Assembly: GCA_020081605.1 (NCBI GenBank)
Contig: JAHREC010000039.1
Coordinates: forward strand, 1 to 64,000
Direction: 5' to 3'
Source of the DNA: Albifimbria verrucaria
Taxonomy: Eukaryota; Ascomycota; Sordariomycetes; Hypocreales; Stachybotryaceae
Length of the DNA stretch: 64,000 nt
Both the position numbers and the translations under genes were made by a program. The notes under the pieces were generated by a model. It was not told the origin of the DNA. It searched no databases and saw nothing but the letters and a program-made list of their open reading frames with translations. Below are positions 11,701 to 23,422 of the stretch, one piece after another. The first letter of the stretch is position 1. Each line of letters begins with the position of its first letter.

Positions 11701-12529
11701 GCAATTGGAGTGGTTACGATGGAAGTACTTTCCAACATCTGGTCACTTGAAAGTCCATACTTCGCACCGGCCAAAGCGTGGGAGAGACATTAATCAGAGG
11801 AGTCATCGACCAGAAGAGCCTTGATTCAACTACGTCATCACACTGACCTTTCAATTGATCTGGGCTTGAGTTTCTTCTTTCCAGAGTCCAAAGCAAGGAA
11901 CAATGGATGATTCTTCATTTCAGAAGACAAAAATTAAGCTTTTTAGTCCCTCGATCATAATACCGGCTCTATGAATCGAATAGAGACTTTATTATAGCGA
12001 ACAAGCACTAAGAATCTGTGACTCAGGGGTCGCAAACTATGTAACTTGAGGAAACAATGGATTCCACACAGGACATATCCGGTGGTATGAAAAGGCTAAG
12101 CTTTGTAGGAAACGAGTGGCAACCTCGAAATGAAGGATCTTCCTATATACGCTGTGGCCCCTACTGTGGCAAAAGAGCTCACCAGTGCCAACATGCGAGG
12201 TCATGGGTTATAGGGGAAATGAAAAGTATCATGATCAATAAAACGGTATGTAGAGAAAAATTTGTCTGAGGATTCTGTGATTTTTAGGAAACAGCCTCGG
12301 TACCAAGCGAGGAAAGCGCATTGCATGTGGCAGCGTCAGGAAGTTAGATGCAGTTGTTGTGCTGTATGAGCGTGCTAAAAGGAGATGATGCGATAGGATG
12401 CTAAAACAACCAAGAGCGCGTGCAAGCCATGCCGATCGTTTTTATAAGTGATGGACTTCTCCACAACCGCGCCTCCTTCGCTACAAGTCAATGCTTCGCC
12501 TTGTTTTTGCTGCCATCCTCTAACCCACA
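11701..12529. other. No supported gene
   Basis: One ATG frame (12057-12269, plus, 70 aa, with CGPYCGKRAHQCQH) is possible but unsupported. A TATA-like TTTTTATAAG at about 12439-12448 belongs to the peptide gene that follows. Confidence 0.4.
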
Positions 12530-12733
12530 ATGATCGCTGTCATATCGACTGCGTGCTTATTGACATTGATGCTCACTCTCTATGCTAGTGTTGGGCAATA
12601 ATATCCTCAGGTCGAGTCTGGCGAGGTTCTTGTGTCGACCGCGATAGCGCAACCATCATCTGACGCCGGATTGGTGTCCCTGTTTCATACTAGTTGGATT
12701 TCTGCGGATGGCAAGCTCTTCAGAGGCAGATGA
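12530..12733 (+). pseudogene. Small secreted-type protein interrupted by a stop
   Basis: An ATG at 12530 opens a hydrophobic signal-like segment, MIAVISTACLLTLMLTLYAS. After VGQ an in-frame TAA at 12599-12601 interrupts, and the same frame then stays open for 43 codons (YPQVESGEVLVSTAIA...) to TGA at 12731-12733. A TATA-like element lies about 85 bp upstream. The layout suggests a short secreted protein of about 66 residues killed by one nonsense change, or an active 23-aa peptide. It is tail-to-tail with the membrane protein gene that ends at 12771. No family recognised. Confidence 0.4.
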
Positions 12734-12770
12734 TGGGTTACGGGTTTGGCGCTCTCCACATTTCGCTGTG

Positions 12771-13536
12771 CTAATTTGTGCTGTGTTTTTTCACCAACGC
12801 CCAGAGATCTTTATCAGCGAGTCTGAAGGCACAGGCGACAGACTGAACCATAAAGCATCCGATGGCCAACTCATTCGCCTCATCAGACTCGCCGCCGGTG
12901 ACAAGAGCGGCTGCTGCCGCAATCAATGCTGTCGATATGGTACTGGTGAGCATGTGGCTGCCGACCCACCACCAGGCGCGATGTTGCTTCCTGAAATTTG
13001 GGCTTACCCTCATCGCTTGGAATACCAGGATTATATCGAAGAAGTTTGTGAACCATGGTCCAGAGTATAAGATCAAGTCGTAGCGTCCGGATGGCTGTTG
13101 ATGAACTATGCTCAATCCTATCCCAACGGACAGGAGAGTTAATTGAATAAAAAGGTTGACATAGCATATACAGAAGTATTCTTGCCATACCTCAGCGAGG
13201 CTGCTGATAGTAGGATACAAGATCTCCACGTTCTATACATCTCATTAGCGTAGATTCAGCCGAAGCGAACATATAACATACGTGTAGAAGGTGAACACTG
13301 GTAAGTATAGCAAGCTTTGAGCCAAACAGATACCAGGACGCGGTCTTCTGCAGTTTCTCGTGAACTCCTAACAAGAAGAAACAGACGCCTACGCAACTGC
13401 AGAGTACAGGTATAGCCATATACGCCAGACTTCGACGATGGCCAAGAATAATTAAAAGAATAAGTCGAACCAATAAGAATAATACGATGACGCACAGAGT
13501 CGCCAGCACCATCCTCAGCTCACAGACTGAAGCCAT
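12771..13536 (-). CDS. Integral membrane protein, 238 aa, one intron
   Basis: Exons 13536-13282 and 13232-12771 are joined by a 49-bp intron (GTATGT, branch-like GCTAATG, acceptor TGTATAG), phase 0. The ATG at 13536 gives MASVCELRMVLATLCVIVLF. Several hydrophobic spans follow: residues ~8-33, ~40-58, a third around the exon junction, FICYVN-type sequence after it, WFTNFFDIILVFQAM, and SHMLTSTISTALIAAAAALV. The overall shape is that of a fungal seven-helix plasma-membrane protein (PTH11/RTA1-like size), but no diagnostic motif is visible. The neighbouring frame on the plus strand is its shadow. The protein at 26053-27014 has the same architecture, though homology between the two is not obvious by eye. 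Confidence 0.65.
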
Positions 13537-15169
13537 ATTGAAGGGGCCTTGAGCGACGTAGAGTTAAGGTGGGCGGCCTGGAAAGGCTGGACGACGGTAC
13601 AACGGTGGCATGGTAAGGGCCACCACATACATTCTCGGTTTCCGTGTCGGGTATATGTATGGTTATCAACCGCATTCACATACGATAACGTGACTCGATC
13701 GCTTATATTTTGCTTCCAGTCGCCGTGTGACTTTTCGGGTGGTTCAGTCAAGGGTATGGGGATGATCCCAGGATCTGGCGCGTCTCTGTATCCGTGTCCC
13801 GTTAGCGTCGGATCCACGTCGCCCTGACCCAATCCACTTGACCCGGTTTGTAGCATAGCCGGGTGCCGTTCACTAGAGCCGAGCCCACCGTTGTGCGAGC
13901 GTGGGGGCAGAAATTAGAGATCACCGAGTTGTCCGTGCCTGCCAAGTTTTGGGTGCAAGTCGAAGAACCATTACTCCGTATTGCGACCAGTTTCATTAAT
14001 GGAAGCCAACCCTGGCTACGATCGGCCCATCAGGACCAAGTGCTCCATCAGCTGGCCAGTCTACATGCTATGAGGCTGGATGAGAGGGCAGCCGCCAGAC
14101 CTAATGTCGGAGGAGGTGTAATGAACAGCAACTTGCATTTTTGGGTGGGACGAATGCTTTTAAACCTGTTCAATCTTGCTCAAATAGCTCAAGACAGGAG
14201 AGGGTCACTCATTCATGAAATTGCACACGTATTTGGCTAGATACCATCGCTATGAAGATAGGCGAAACGATGAATGTGAGGATACTAAAAAAGCCAGACA
14301 AATGTTCGCCTTTAGTTAGCCCGGGCAAGCCAAAAATGATTCCTGACGAACAACATAACCGTGTGGGTAAGACGTAGTGTCCGAGAGGCTGTCCGCCCGT
14401 CACGTTGAGGCCATTTACTTCCAAACCAGTGCTGTGCGCTTAAGCTAGTTCAAGTATTTACGAGCCTTATGGTCATTGTGTACGAACATATTTGCCTTCA
14501 CTCCTATGCTGCCTCCCGTGCTCTCATCCGCGCTTTCAACGGCGTCACCCAAAAGTTATTGCACCCTTCTTGTTCAAAGCTCTGCATGTTTCGGCCCAAA
14601 TCCTTTCTTCCTGCTCGCCAACAATCCTTATGTTGGCCGCGCCTGGTATAACGGGTGAAGCCGTTTCCATCTCCCTCCCTCCCCTTTGCCTGGTAACCCA
14701 TCTCAAAGCTGGCTAAGGAGCGTGCGATCAGACTCAGAGTCAGATCTATCCTTTCTTGCGCTTAATTGGCCGCTGCTTACGCCTGAAGATCCTCGCTGTC
14801 TGATACGCGATCCTTGCTCTTCGGTAGCCATTCTAGAACTAGTTGATGACATGAAAATTCGTTACTGTAGTCGTCATGTCTCGTGGTCATAGTCAGAATT
14901 GGTACCGCTATTAGGCTTAGGCTCAGGCTCTGGCTCTGATTCTCTCTCCTGGTCGACCTCAAGGGAATAAGTGCTGCGTAAGGCCTCATTGAGTATACTC
15001 TGACTGTGGTTCGGTTGGCGAGAGTAGCAAACGGGGCGCTCAGTAGGATTGCTGCCGGGTTTCGGTCCTGGTTTGGCGAGCCATCTTGCGACCAGGGGCT
15101 TGAAGTAGCTACAAAAGACTGGAACGGAGACAACGATGGTCGACTAGCGGGAATTGGTGGTGCACTGGA
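13537..15169. other. No supported gene
   Basis: Minus frame 14424-14209 (71 aa, one hydrophobic span, starts MEVNGLNVTGG) and plus frame 13863-14240 overlap in opposite directions. Neither has a recognisable motif. Confidence 0.4.
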
Positions 15170-16500
15170 TCATCCAGTGATGTTGTCACCAGATCCACCC
15201 GCCTGCCCAATGTTACTCTGGTCAGGCCCCTCTCGAGCCTCGCTCTTCTCGATAGGTACTCGGCAATTCGGACACGTGTTGTGCTCTTTCAGCCAATCAA
15301 CCACGCAGTCCTCGTGGAACATGTGCTTGCAGGGTAGAGTGATGATGGTGTCTCCTACTTTCATCTCATCGATGCATACGGAACAATCGAACTTGTCATC
15401 CTGGCTGCGCAGTTCCTGGTCGACGACACGTCGATTGAGCTTCTGCAGCGCCTCCTCTGATGCAGGTGGTGCGGCATTGGACTGAGGGTTCGCCTCCATC
15501 AGATTACTAATGATCCGGTCGAGTGCCTCTTGAGAATAGACCGCATCACCAGCAACCGAAGTTCCAGGGTTGAACAGACTCAAGATATCATGAAGACTGC
15601 GAGGCAACCCTGGAGGCAGTCCTCCTTGCTGTCCGCCTTCCGGTAATCCCATGTTACGAATCATGTTAGAGAAGGTGCTGGAGCGCTGGTTAGTCAAGAT
15701 AATCAGGGAGATGACTGCGCGCCGTGGAGTAGGCGGCTCGGATGGGGGTGGAGAGGGTTCTTCACGCGCTTGAAACGGATCTCTTCCCCATGCGGGCCGT
15801 CGCCAAAAGCTCGAGGTGAAGGGCCTGAAAAGATGGTGACGGAAGCGGTGCCTCCACCCATAGTGTTGGAGAAGGAGATAGCTCGATGAATATGGGGCTC
15901 TCTAAAGCGCCTGGGCGGATCAGGCTGGGGCGAGCCATCGGGATTGAACCTGCGTTGAGGCGGCCCGAATGCATGGATCATGTCGACAAAACGCTCAAGG
16001 ACCGGCTGGATGTCGGGGTTGTGATGGTTGTCTTCGGCGCCATCCCTAGTACTGCGACGATACACAAGGCCGTGAGGCCCAAAGTGTTCCTCGATATCAG
16101 CTTCCTCGATGTCGCCTTCCTCAGGATCGGAATCCTCGCGAAAATGGTAGGGGAGATTTCGGGCGGCGTGGATGCGGACGGGTGGTGCGTGGTTTCAAAG
16201 TCGAGAGGGTCGTTTTCATGACTTACCTGAGAGTGAGTTAGCATGAATGCAGGAATGACAGGAAAAAGAACCACGTACAATATGGGTGATCTCGTTCGAG
16301 CAAGCGGGGCACTTGAGGTCGTGCTCGTCTCGGTACAACTCGTTAGAGCAAGCATGGCAGTATGCAACTTCACGACCGGCCGTTTCGCCAAGGTGGCCCT
16401 GCCTTCTGGTCGGAGGCTCTATCTGAGCGCGTTCGCGTTTGTTCATGTGGAAGAGATTTAACATAAAGTCAATCACGCGAAAGATAAGTCGGAACGCCAT
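15170..16500 (-). CDS. RING-H2 E3 ubiquitin ligase (RNF126-like layout), reading frame broken twice
   Basis: Exon 1 (16500-16279) encodes an N-terminal zinc ribbon, with Cys48, Cys51, Cys64 and Cys67 in YCHAC...KCPAC. A 52-bp intron (GTACGT to ACTCTCAG) leads to a second exon ending at 15170. The C-terminus has a complete RING-H2 finger, CSVC, PCKHMFHEDC, then CPNC, after the linker EEALQKLNRRVVDQELRSQ. Zinc ribbon plus C-terminal RING is the layout of RNF115/126-type cytosolic ubiquitin ligases. Within exon 2 the coding frame changes near 16140-16180 (before DSDPEEGDIEEADIEEHFGP) and again near 15745 in a C-run (before PPSEPPTPRRAV). No intron explains either. The gene is therefore a recent pseudogene, or two base-call errors are present. 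Family call is solid; gene integrity is doubtful. Confidence 0.75.
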
Positions 16501-17613
16501 ACTGTAGTTGGCGATTGAATTTTGGTGAAGAGTTCAACAGGATGAATGCTGGCTATGTGATGTCGGCAGGAGCTCGCTACGGCGAAGCCCGATGAAAAAT
16601 CCTGTCGCAACCAACCGTGACCGCTGAATGATGGAAGAACAATGTGAAGTCAGAACGATTGGGGAAATCTTCTAATTGAATGCAGGATAGAAAGGTCTCA
16701 TCGATCGAGGATCAAGTACGGATATGTAGGGATATTGATGAACAAAATAAAGAGGCCAATAGGAGGCCCAACACTCAAATAAACCAGTAACGAAATGAAG
16801 ATGTGCAATAGGATAGGAGTGATTTAAAACGAACAAGACCACAAGAGCGAAGGAAAGTGGAGATTGGGGATGACGGGGATCCGTCATACCTACCTACCCC
16901 ACTTCGCCGAGGCATGCTAAGGTGACTGAGCATGGAAAGTCTGAAAATGAGATTGGCCTGAGATAATAGGAGATGGCAAGACCGTGATCAAGGCACCTGT
17001 GCGACTATAGGGAGACTTGAGTCTTTACTTAGAATTAAACTTATATCACGCAGCAGCTACTCGTGGTTGAGACATCTTGTTACGTTCTTTCATGTGAGGG
17101 CGGTAAGGCTTAATGGGCTCCGATTAGTTTCTTGTTGCCGCCACACGAAATTCGTGGTGGCGGGGTCGTCCAGGTTAGATCGACTCGCTGTTTGGCACCC
17201 TTCGGCACCCTTCGGCACCCTTTTGGCACCCTTTTGGCACCCTTTGGTCTTGGCACGCTTGAGCACTCTGGAGGTTGATACTCGCGTACATAATGAAACT
17301 TCAACTCCCATATCGAGTTGTGAATACAGCAGCGTCAGACCCGGGGTGAACCACAGGGTTCCAGAGAGGAATAAGTCACGGCATCATGGCATCCTCAGAC
17401 CACGGAAGGAAGTGGCGGCAGATCCATTCCACCCGAGGGGACCTAAAAGCATCAAATGGGCTACCATGTAATCTCACATGCCTCCGCAGAACCATCCCAC
17501 ATACCATCTAAATGATGAGTTCAGGAGAGTCAGAGCATATCGGCATAGGTGATGAGAAACTTGAATATTGCGAGTTTTATCTACATTTTTGCCATGACTG
17601 TGAAAGCGATACT
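16501..17613. other. No supported gene
   Basis: Upstream region of the RING gene and downstream sequence. It holds a tandem GGCACCCTT repeat. Frames of 65-135 codons around 17067-17471 run through this repeat and look spurious. Confidence 0.5.
17194..17245. repeat. Tandem GGCACCCTT(T/C) repeat, five units
   Basis: Two 10-bp units ending in C, two 11-bp units ending in TT, and one 10-bp unit ending in T, head to tail. Confidence 0.9.
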
Positions 17614-17871
17614 TCAACCTTCGATGTGATGAATCCTCGTTTTCCTGTCCTTCCACGTTTGCCGCTTCAGCATACATTTCAGACATGCCCAAATAATAGG
17701 TACGACGAGCAAGACAACGACGAACACTGTCGTAACTGTATACAAGGTGGCTTTCTTTATCATTTGAGCCTCCATTATATACTCTAAGTCCGAGCCCAGA
17801 AACGTGAAAGCGCCAGTAAGAATGGGCCCGAAAGGATGGTCGAGGCAGCCTGATGCGGCGCAATAACGCAT
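17614..17871 (-). CDS. 85-aa single-pass membrane protein (possible)
   Basis: ATG at 17871. The protein has a Cys/Gly-containing N-terminus (MRYCAASGCLDHPFG), a strong hydrophobic span ATLYTVTTVFVVVLLVVPII followed by a basic tail (KRQTWKDRKTR), and ends HHIEG. The same frame is open upstream for about 20 more codons to an acceptor-like CTCGTCAG, so this may be the last exon of a larger gene whose 5' part lies in the 17784-18266 minus region. No family recognised. Confidence 0.4.
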   Translation of the reverse strand: MRYCAASGCLDHPFGPILTGAFTFLGSDLEYIMEAQMIKKATLYTVTTVFVVVLLVVPIIWACLKCMLKRQTWKDRKTRIHHIEG

Positions 17872-19884
17872 GGCAGAGGCACAGATTCGGCCACCCGGAC
17901 TAGAGACTGACGAGAACGGGGTTGGTAATGTGCGGAAAGAAAGTCAGATGTCATGCAGACGGTAAACGTATGGGCTAAGGTCAAGAATATGTGTGCGTAG
18001 CAGAGCCTTGAGAGGGAGGGGTGAGGTTGAGGAGTCAAAGCCAGGGAGAACTCGTGGTTTAGTGTGCTTCGGGACCGGCAAGGTAGAGAGTGAAGTCCCG
18101 GGGATGAGTCGTATGATGAGGCGTCCATCACCGCTTCATTGGATGTCGAGAACACGAGGTTCCCGTTACGGTAACCGCTGTCAGATGGACGGATCGAAAG
18201 AACTGGGACAGCTGACTCGACAACACCATGCATGGCTCTAGCTACATGTGACGCACGGGGCGCCATATCGCTAAGGCCGGTGTGTTCAAACTGGGTTCCA
18301 GGGTTGGCGTATGCACCTTACGACAGGCTATATGAGAGCGTGGCTAGTCTTCATGGTGGAATCCGGGAGGGTAGGAAAACCGAGGCCAGTTGGAACCAAC
18401 ACGGGCCTGACACCCAAGAGCAATCTTAGGTGCCAAAGGGGGCAAAATCAGCCGATATGCAGGAGGAGACTGCATGATATGACAACCGGCTGTCATAGGA
18501 CGGATGGCTTCCCCGATACCCATAGCACCTCACGAAGGGGTGTTGTGGCGATCAGGCGGGCTGGACTCGGGCATCCGAACCAATAGATCAACCCGAGACA
18601 AAACATTCGTACCGAGGTTGCTGCATGGTTTTCTCAATACACACACCAACAAGAACAGGGGATACCTGTTCCCACAAGAACTCACGCTGTGCATGGGGTC
18701 CTGCTGTCAAATTCCCTCAACAGAGGTTGACAACGATGAGGCGGAACAGCAGTGGCTCTGTTTGGACACCGAAAAACGAAAATTCCGATCTCAAAGAATT
18801 TGCATGGAAGTTAGAAAGCGATCGACGAGTGTCACTATTTTATCCTTGGGGTCCTGGAAACTCGACGTGGCTGGGTAAAGAGTGAAGACACGAGGACCAA
18901 GAGCAGCCCGCTGGAGGGTCAAGGAGGTGGTGCGGCTTACGGGAGTCCGCAGGCTAACCACATTGAGCAAACCCCACGTCAGGGAAAGCATGGCAAGCAT
19001 ACCTGCATCCCCGTACAGGATGCAGATGGATCACTTCTAACTGGTCATTACCGATATGGTTAGTGCTACTGTCTCTTAGTGGCTGCAATGAAACGAATGA
19101 GCGAGTCTCATCCGCTGTGACAGTGCACACTTGCTAGACAGACACCATAGCAGGGGCCCTGATTGTAGATCGCCGACTCTCGTGCATGGTGCCTCACAGG
19201 TATTTCTGCCAGATACGGTTAGAATGTGGAGACCCCAAGTGGCTCACCACCCACCCTTGCCGCCGTCTTTATTTAGACCCTGGCGCCCTCCAGCTCGGTT
19301 TGGACTTTCCTTCTTTTAGTCTCGACGCTAGCATGGGGTCTGGCAAGACCTGATATGGTTAGCGCCAAAGTTGCAATGTCCGATCAGCTCGTCCAACCAC
19401 CACAACCCTCACTCAAACCGCCATATGCGACCGTCAGCATATCACCTGAACCAACAAATGCAAAGTGGAACCATCCAATCTCGTTTCCAAGTGATTAGGC
19501 TGTCCTATTCAGGATGATCGAATATGTACTCTGTAGTTTAGCGGAAATGACCCCGCCGTGTCCATCACAACATTGACCACATTGTGCCCCGTTGCGATCA
19601 CGAAGCAGGAGGTATGATAGCCACTGACAGGAAGTGAATGTCGCAGTCAACGAACTGTCGCCTATAGATGCTTTTAACTTCAAAGGCAACGCATGAAATC
19701 GCATCAACAGTGTGACGTTGTTAGTTTCGACGCTTTCTAGATCCCCGCCCCCGACCCGTATTTCAAGCTACCCTAGAGTCTAAAGGCAAGGGGATTATAT
19801 TCAAAACCATCGAAAGGCGTGTAAGGCCAGTATCTAAATAAATGAATAGAGAGTAGATTTCGGAACCTTACATCGTACAAGGCA
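17872..19884. other. No supported gene
   Basis: A 160-codon minus frame (18266-17784) and several plus frames of 80-125 codons overlap each other. None has a motif or consistent splicing. The minus frame could supply upstream exons of the 17614-17871 protein. Confidence 0.4.
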
Positions 19885-20995
19885 ATGAGGCTTCGTTGCG
19901 TTTTTACATTCGCCAGTGTGCTGGCCCTATTTTTGACGTCCGTCGTCGTTCTCGTCAACCTCAAATCGTAGTCATGTCACTTCGGTGCTTTGGCTCGATG
20001 CTCCAAGATCGTGAAAGTAGACGTCATTGTAGCGGGTGGAACAATTGAGACAAACGGAACAAACGCGGTTATCCCAACAAATTATACGGATTACGGCTCA
20101 ATAGCCCCAAAGGACTTTGTAAAGGGAATTCCCGGAGCCAGTGAGGGAGTGGGATTTCGTTTTATACCTCTTTTCAACAAGGGTAGTCCGGACCTCACAA
20201 CGGGAGACAACCTTGCGATATCGCATTATGTCTATACACACCGATATGAATCCTATGCCTTCCTTATTTTGGGCGGTACAGACACTGCCCACAACACCAT
20301 CAACCAACATAGTGATACCTTGAGACTGCCACTATGCGTCGGTTACGTCGCTTCTGCGCGCCCTAGTTCGGCTTTGAGTGCCGATGGACCGCTGAACTTC
20401 GCCCAAAATCTTCAAGCCATTCGCGATCCGAGCTCATGGGAATATGGTATCTTTATGACATTTAACGAGAAGATTTGGGGGCCCTCTCTGCTATACAAGC
20501 GCACAACAAATGGACTCGACATATTCCATTCTGCGGCTGGACCTTTTGGAATCATAAAGGGTGGGAAGCCTCAGTTCTCGTACGGACCGCGAGAACACAG
20601 AGGCAGATTGCACTTTGACATCAAAAGTTGGCACCGATCAAGCCTCCTCGTGTTGTCATGACTTATGCAACCGAGCCTGAAACTATCGTCACTTCATTGC
20701 ACGACCCAGAAGTAGCGGGCGTTGTGATCATAGGCCAGGGGCAGGGAGCATGCCGACAGCTGGGACAGACATGATCAGCGCTGCGTCAGCAGAAAACAAG
20801 CATAAACCCATCGTCGTGTGTCTCATGATTCCGGACGGTTTCGTCGGATATCCGATGTACGGAGCCGGGGACTGGGCTATCCCAGGCGGTTACGTGGAGG
20901 CCCTTCGCTGTCGGTATGTGGACCAGCTGGCGTTGATGTCGGGTATGGATGTACAGCAAATTCGACATTTGTTCGAAGTGGATGCAATCTCCTGA
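19885..20995 (+). pseudogene. Type II (secreted) L-asparaginase pseudogene
   Basis: An ATG at 19885 starts a clear signal peptide, MRLRCVFTFASVLALFLTSV. The frame meets a TAG at 19969-19971, then stays open to 20661. It contains the two asparaginase signatures in degenerate form: VIVAGGTIE (first catalytic Thr) and LILGGTDTAHNT (HGTDT box with His changed to Gly), followed by SADGPLNF and IIKGGKPQF. Coding continues in another frame after an indel near 20630 (KPPRVVMTYATEPETIV...VVIIGQG), then a third frame after about 20745 (DMISAASAENK...VPDGFV-like IPDGFV...MDVQQIRHLF) to 20995. L-asparaginase hydrolyses asparagine to aspartate and ammonia; this copy cannot make the enzyme. One nonsense change and two frame breaks. 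Confidence 0.85.
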
Positions 20996-22801
20996 AGTCC
21001 GATCCTTTCTATACAGTTAGGCTATATTGGTTCATCTTTGAGCGAGTGGTCATGATGACGATACAGGACTGCAAAGACCGTCTTAAGGGAGCCAACGAGA
21101 GGCTTGGTTTGCTGGTAGAAGACGTGAGGCGACCAATTGGGAAGAGGTTTTCTGAGTGGTTGGCTTTGTTCATCGGCAACGTGCAACGCCATCGAGGCAT
21201 CATCCGCCTGGCCTGAGATGGTCATTGGATGCATCAAGATGGATCATGTGATGAGGTCACATATTCGCTATGATAATATCACCGGCAGTTCTCTTCCAGG
21301 ATCGGCAGACGAAAGTACAGTACTGGATCTGGTTTGTATCTAATTTCTTTGAACATCAAAGAGATACTCGGTGGTGTACAAGCCATGCTGGTAGGACCTT
21401 TGTCCTCTGATACTCCACACTTCGATATGATTCAGGCTTACCGTGGAAGCGAAAGCTGTGTGTACATTTGTAAAGCTACAGTAGTACAGAAAGCTTATTC
21501 ATCAGGTAATATCAACGTTCAGCCATCTTGAAATCTACCAGATTATTTCCTATATCCTTTCTATGATACTTTGTGGCCTTTCATTGATATGCTGGAATGA
21601 AGAGCGATTGCGTGGATGTGATTCTCGAACCCGAAGAAACGAGAAGAAACAGTGAAGCAGTTTCGAAGGTTGAAAGACAGAGAGTGGTGTTGATGCTGGT
21701 GTTTATATTGGTCTCGATGTTGGTATTGGTATTGCCAATTCGTCTTCTGACCGAGGGATGAATTACAAGGTTCAACCGAAAACCTCCATGTTTCCTTGGA
21801 AGCGATCACGATAAACCAAGCAATGCTAAAGGAAAGTATTTTGGTAGATGGCAGGATATGTTGGAATTTGTGTAAAGCACTCGTGCCAATATATCCTGGG
21901 AGGCTGCAACTTAACCAGATCAGATTGCAAAGGGGCAGTTCTTACCACCAACAAGCACATAAATCAGTCTTGAATGAGCCTATTCGTAGAAAAAATGGGC
22001 GCGTATACGGTTGAATGCTGTATCGTATTTCAAACCATAGGGATGCCAACTTCGACGGTACTTATATGGAGGTGGTAGATATTTTACAAGATTTTCAACA
22101 ACACCTTGACGACAATGTCTCTCATGAGTACCCAGCTTGTATGAACGAAGCCTATGAAGAGTTACTAAGAAACCACTCTTGGAAATTGGTTTAGGATAAA
22201 ACAATGTGTACTATCAAAGTGACTCTGCGAATACAACATGAAACCTCTTAGCAATTTGAGAAACAATTGGACGTTAGCCACGATAACTCAAGGCTGATCG
22301 CTCACGATGGTCTGGATATTATGCCGACTTGTTTTACTTATACGAGACGGCTGCGTTGAATTTTATGATGTTGTTGTAATCGAACTTAAGGCTTTAACCC
22401 TGAACTCTATTACCCCCAGCTTATACCTGATCTAACGTACAGTCCTATGATGGCAACGAATAACTGATATATCAGGTGTGAATCTCTTGTGGCAGACATG
22501 AACCGATTCGGATTTATAGGCGACTCGGTAATCAGGCGCAACGAACGTACGAAGGTAAAGCTCCCAGATATCCTTATTTCCATTACAAGGCCTAACAGAA
22601 AACTGAACAAATTGTTCTATCAATTACAAAATTCCAGTCAACAGTCATCTCACGCCGTGCGTCCGTACAACGGAGTTTGCCTCAAAACATTGTTGAGGAA
22701 TAATCGCTGCGTGCTCTACCTTTTCATGCTTAATCTGAGATAACATGTGAAAATGCGACGATAAAAGGCATAGGCTGCTCGCCAGAAGCAGGCATTCTCG
22801 A
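20996..22801. other. No supported gene apart from a short ORF
   Basis: Frames here are short and overlap on opposite strands. A short repetitive TTGGTATTGGTATTG-type stretch lies near 21700-21740. A 59-codon ORF at 22015-22194 is listed separately. Confidence 0.4.
22015..22194 (+). CDS. 59-aa ORF, coding-like
   Basis: ATG at 22015 gives MLYRISNHRDANFDGTYMEV and continues acidic and aromatic to RNHSWKLV-stop. Composition is protein-like rather than random. It may be an exon or fragment of something larger. No family recognised. Confidence 0.25.
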   Translation: MLYRISNHRDANFDGTYMEVVDILQDFQQHLDDNVSHEYPACMNEAYEELLRNHSWKLV

Positions 22802-23422
22802 TTAGGACCCAAGTAAGGGCGTCTTCTCAGCATCGTTTGGAAACAGTGTCTTCGTTCCAGGCGGTAGACTTATTCGAAACTTAAGCGGGATTGAATTCAA
22901 AAGCAGTTCAGAAAATTCTTTCCATCGGTGCCGTCGGTTAACCGGAAGCTCAGTACCCCAGTCCGACTCTCCTCTAACAGCTGTAATCTTCCAGCGAGAG
23001 GCGCTGATGAGCCAACTCTCTGTGGCTGAGCTTGGTGGTTGGTATAAAATCTCGAAGCCATGTTCGCGGAGCCATCGCTCGCATGCTTCGGTTACTCGAA
23101 CAGAGTAACATGACCCGGTAACTGATAAGATATGGAAATGGAGAAGCTTTTTAATATTCCCAAATCGTTCCATGTCAAGCATTATATAGCAATGAACCCA
23201 GCGAATTGGTGGTGATGGATCTTTGCGAAGAACATCAGGAATCTTTATGTGTTCGACAGTATACTGAGAGTCATTAGCGGGAACTTGGCGAGAGAACGGG
23301 CTCGGTTGGTTACACTTGTTACTTGACAAATTGTTTGGGGAGCAGGGTGGGTCTGTTGAGTCTGCATTCTTGTTCGATGAACTGGTTTTTGATGCTTGAT
23401 TGACAAGAAGCAGATGCAGCAG
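22802..23422 (-). CDS. Hypothetical protein, open frame of about 206 codons, no ATG seen
   Basis: The minus frame is open from just after a TAG at 23425-23423 to a TAA at 22802. The N-terminal third is Ser/Asn/Lys-rich (SKTSSSNKNADSTD). The rest has protein-like sequence, including IRWVHCYIMLDMERFGNIKK, ACERWLREHGFEILYQPPSS and ESWLISASRWKITAV, ending DAEKTPLLGS. There is no in-frame ATG before the conserved-looking part, so an upstream exon is expected; an acceptor-like AG lies at the 5' end of the frame. No signal peptide and no recognised domain. Confidence 0.45.
   Translation of the reverse strand: MLHLLLVNQASKTSSSNKNADSTDPPCSPNNLSSNKCNQPSPFSRQVPANDSQYTVEHIKIPDVLRKDPSPPIRWVHCYIMLDMERFGNIKKLLHFHILSVTGSCYSVRVTEACERWLREHGFEILYQPPSSATESWLISASRWKITAVRGESDWGTELPVNRRHRWKEFSELLLNSIPLKFRISLPPGTKTLFPNDAEKTPLLGS

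Noticed and set aside
13863..14240. 125-codon plus ORF ending RRGSLIHEIAHVFG
   Set aside because: The HEIAH resembles a metalloprotease zinc motif, but it is isolated at the very end, with no downstream third ligand or domain context.
17067..17471. 134-codon plus ORF
   Set aside because: Runs through a tandem repeat, lacks motifs and splice support.
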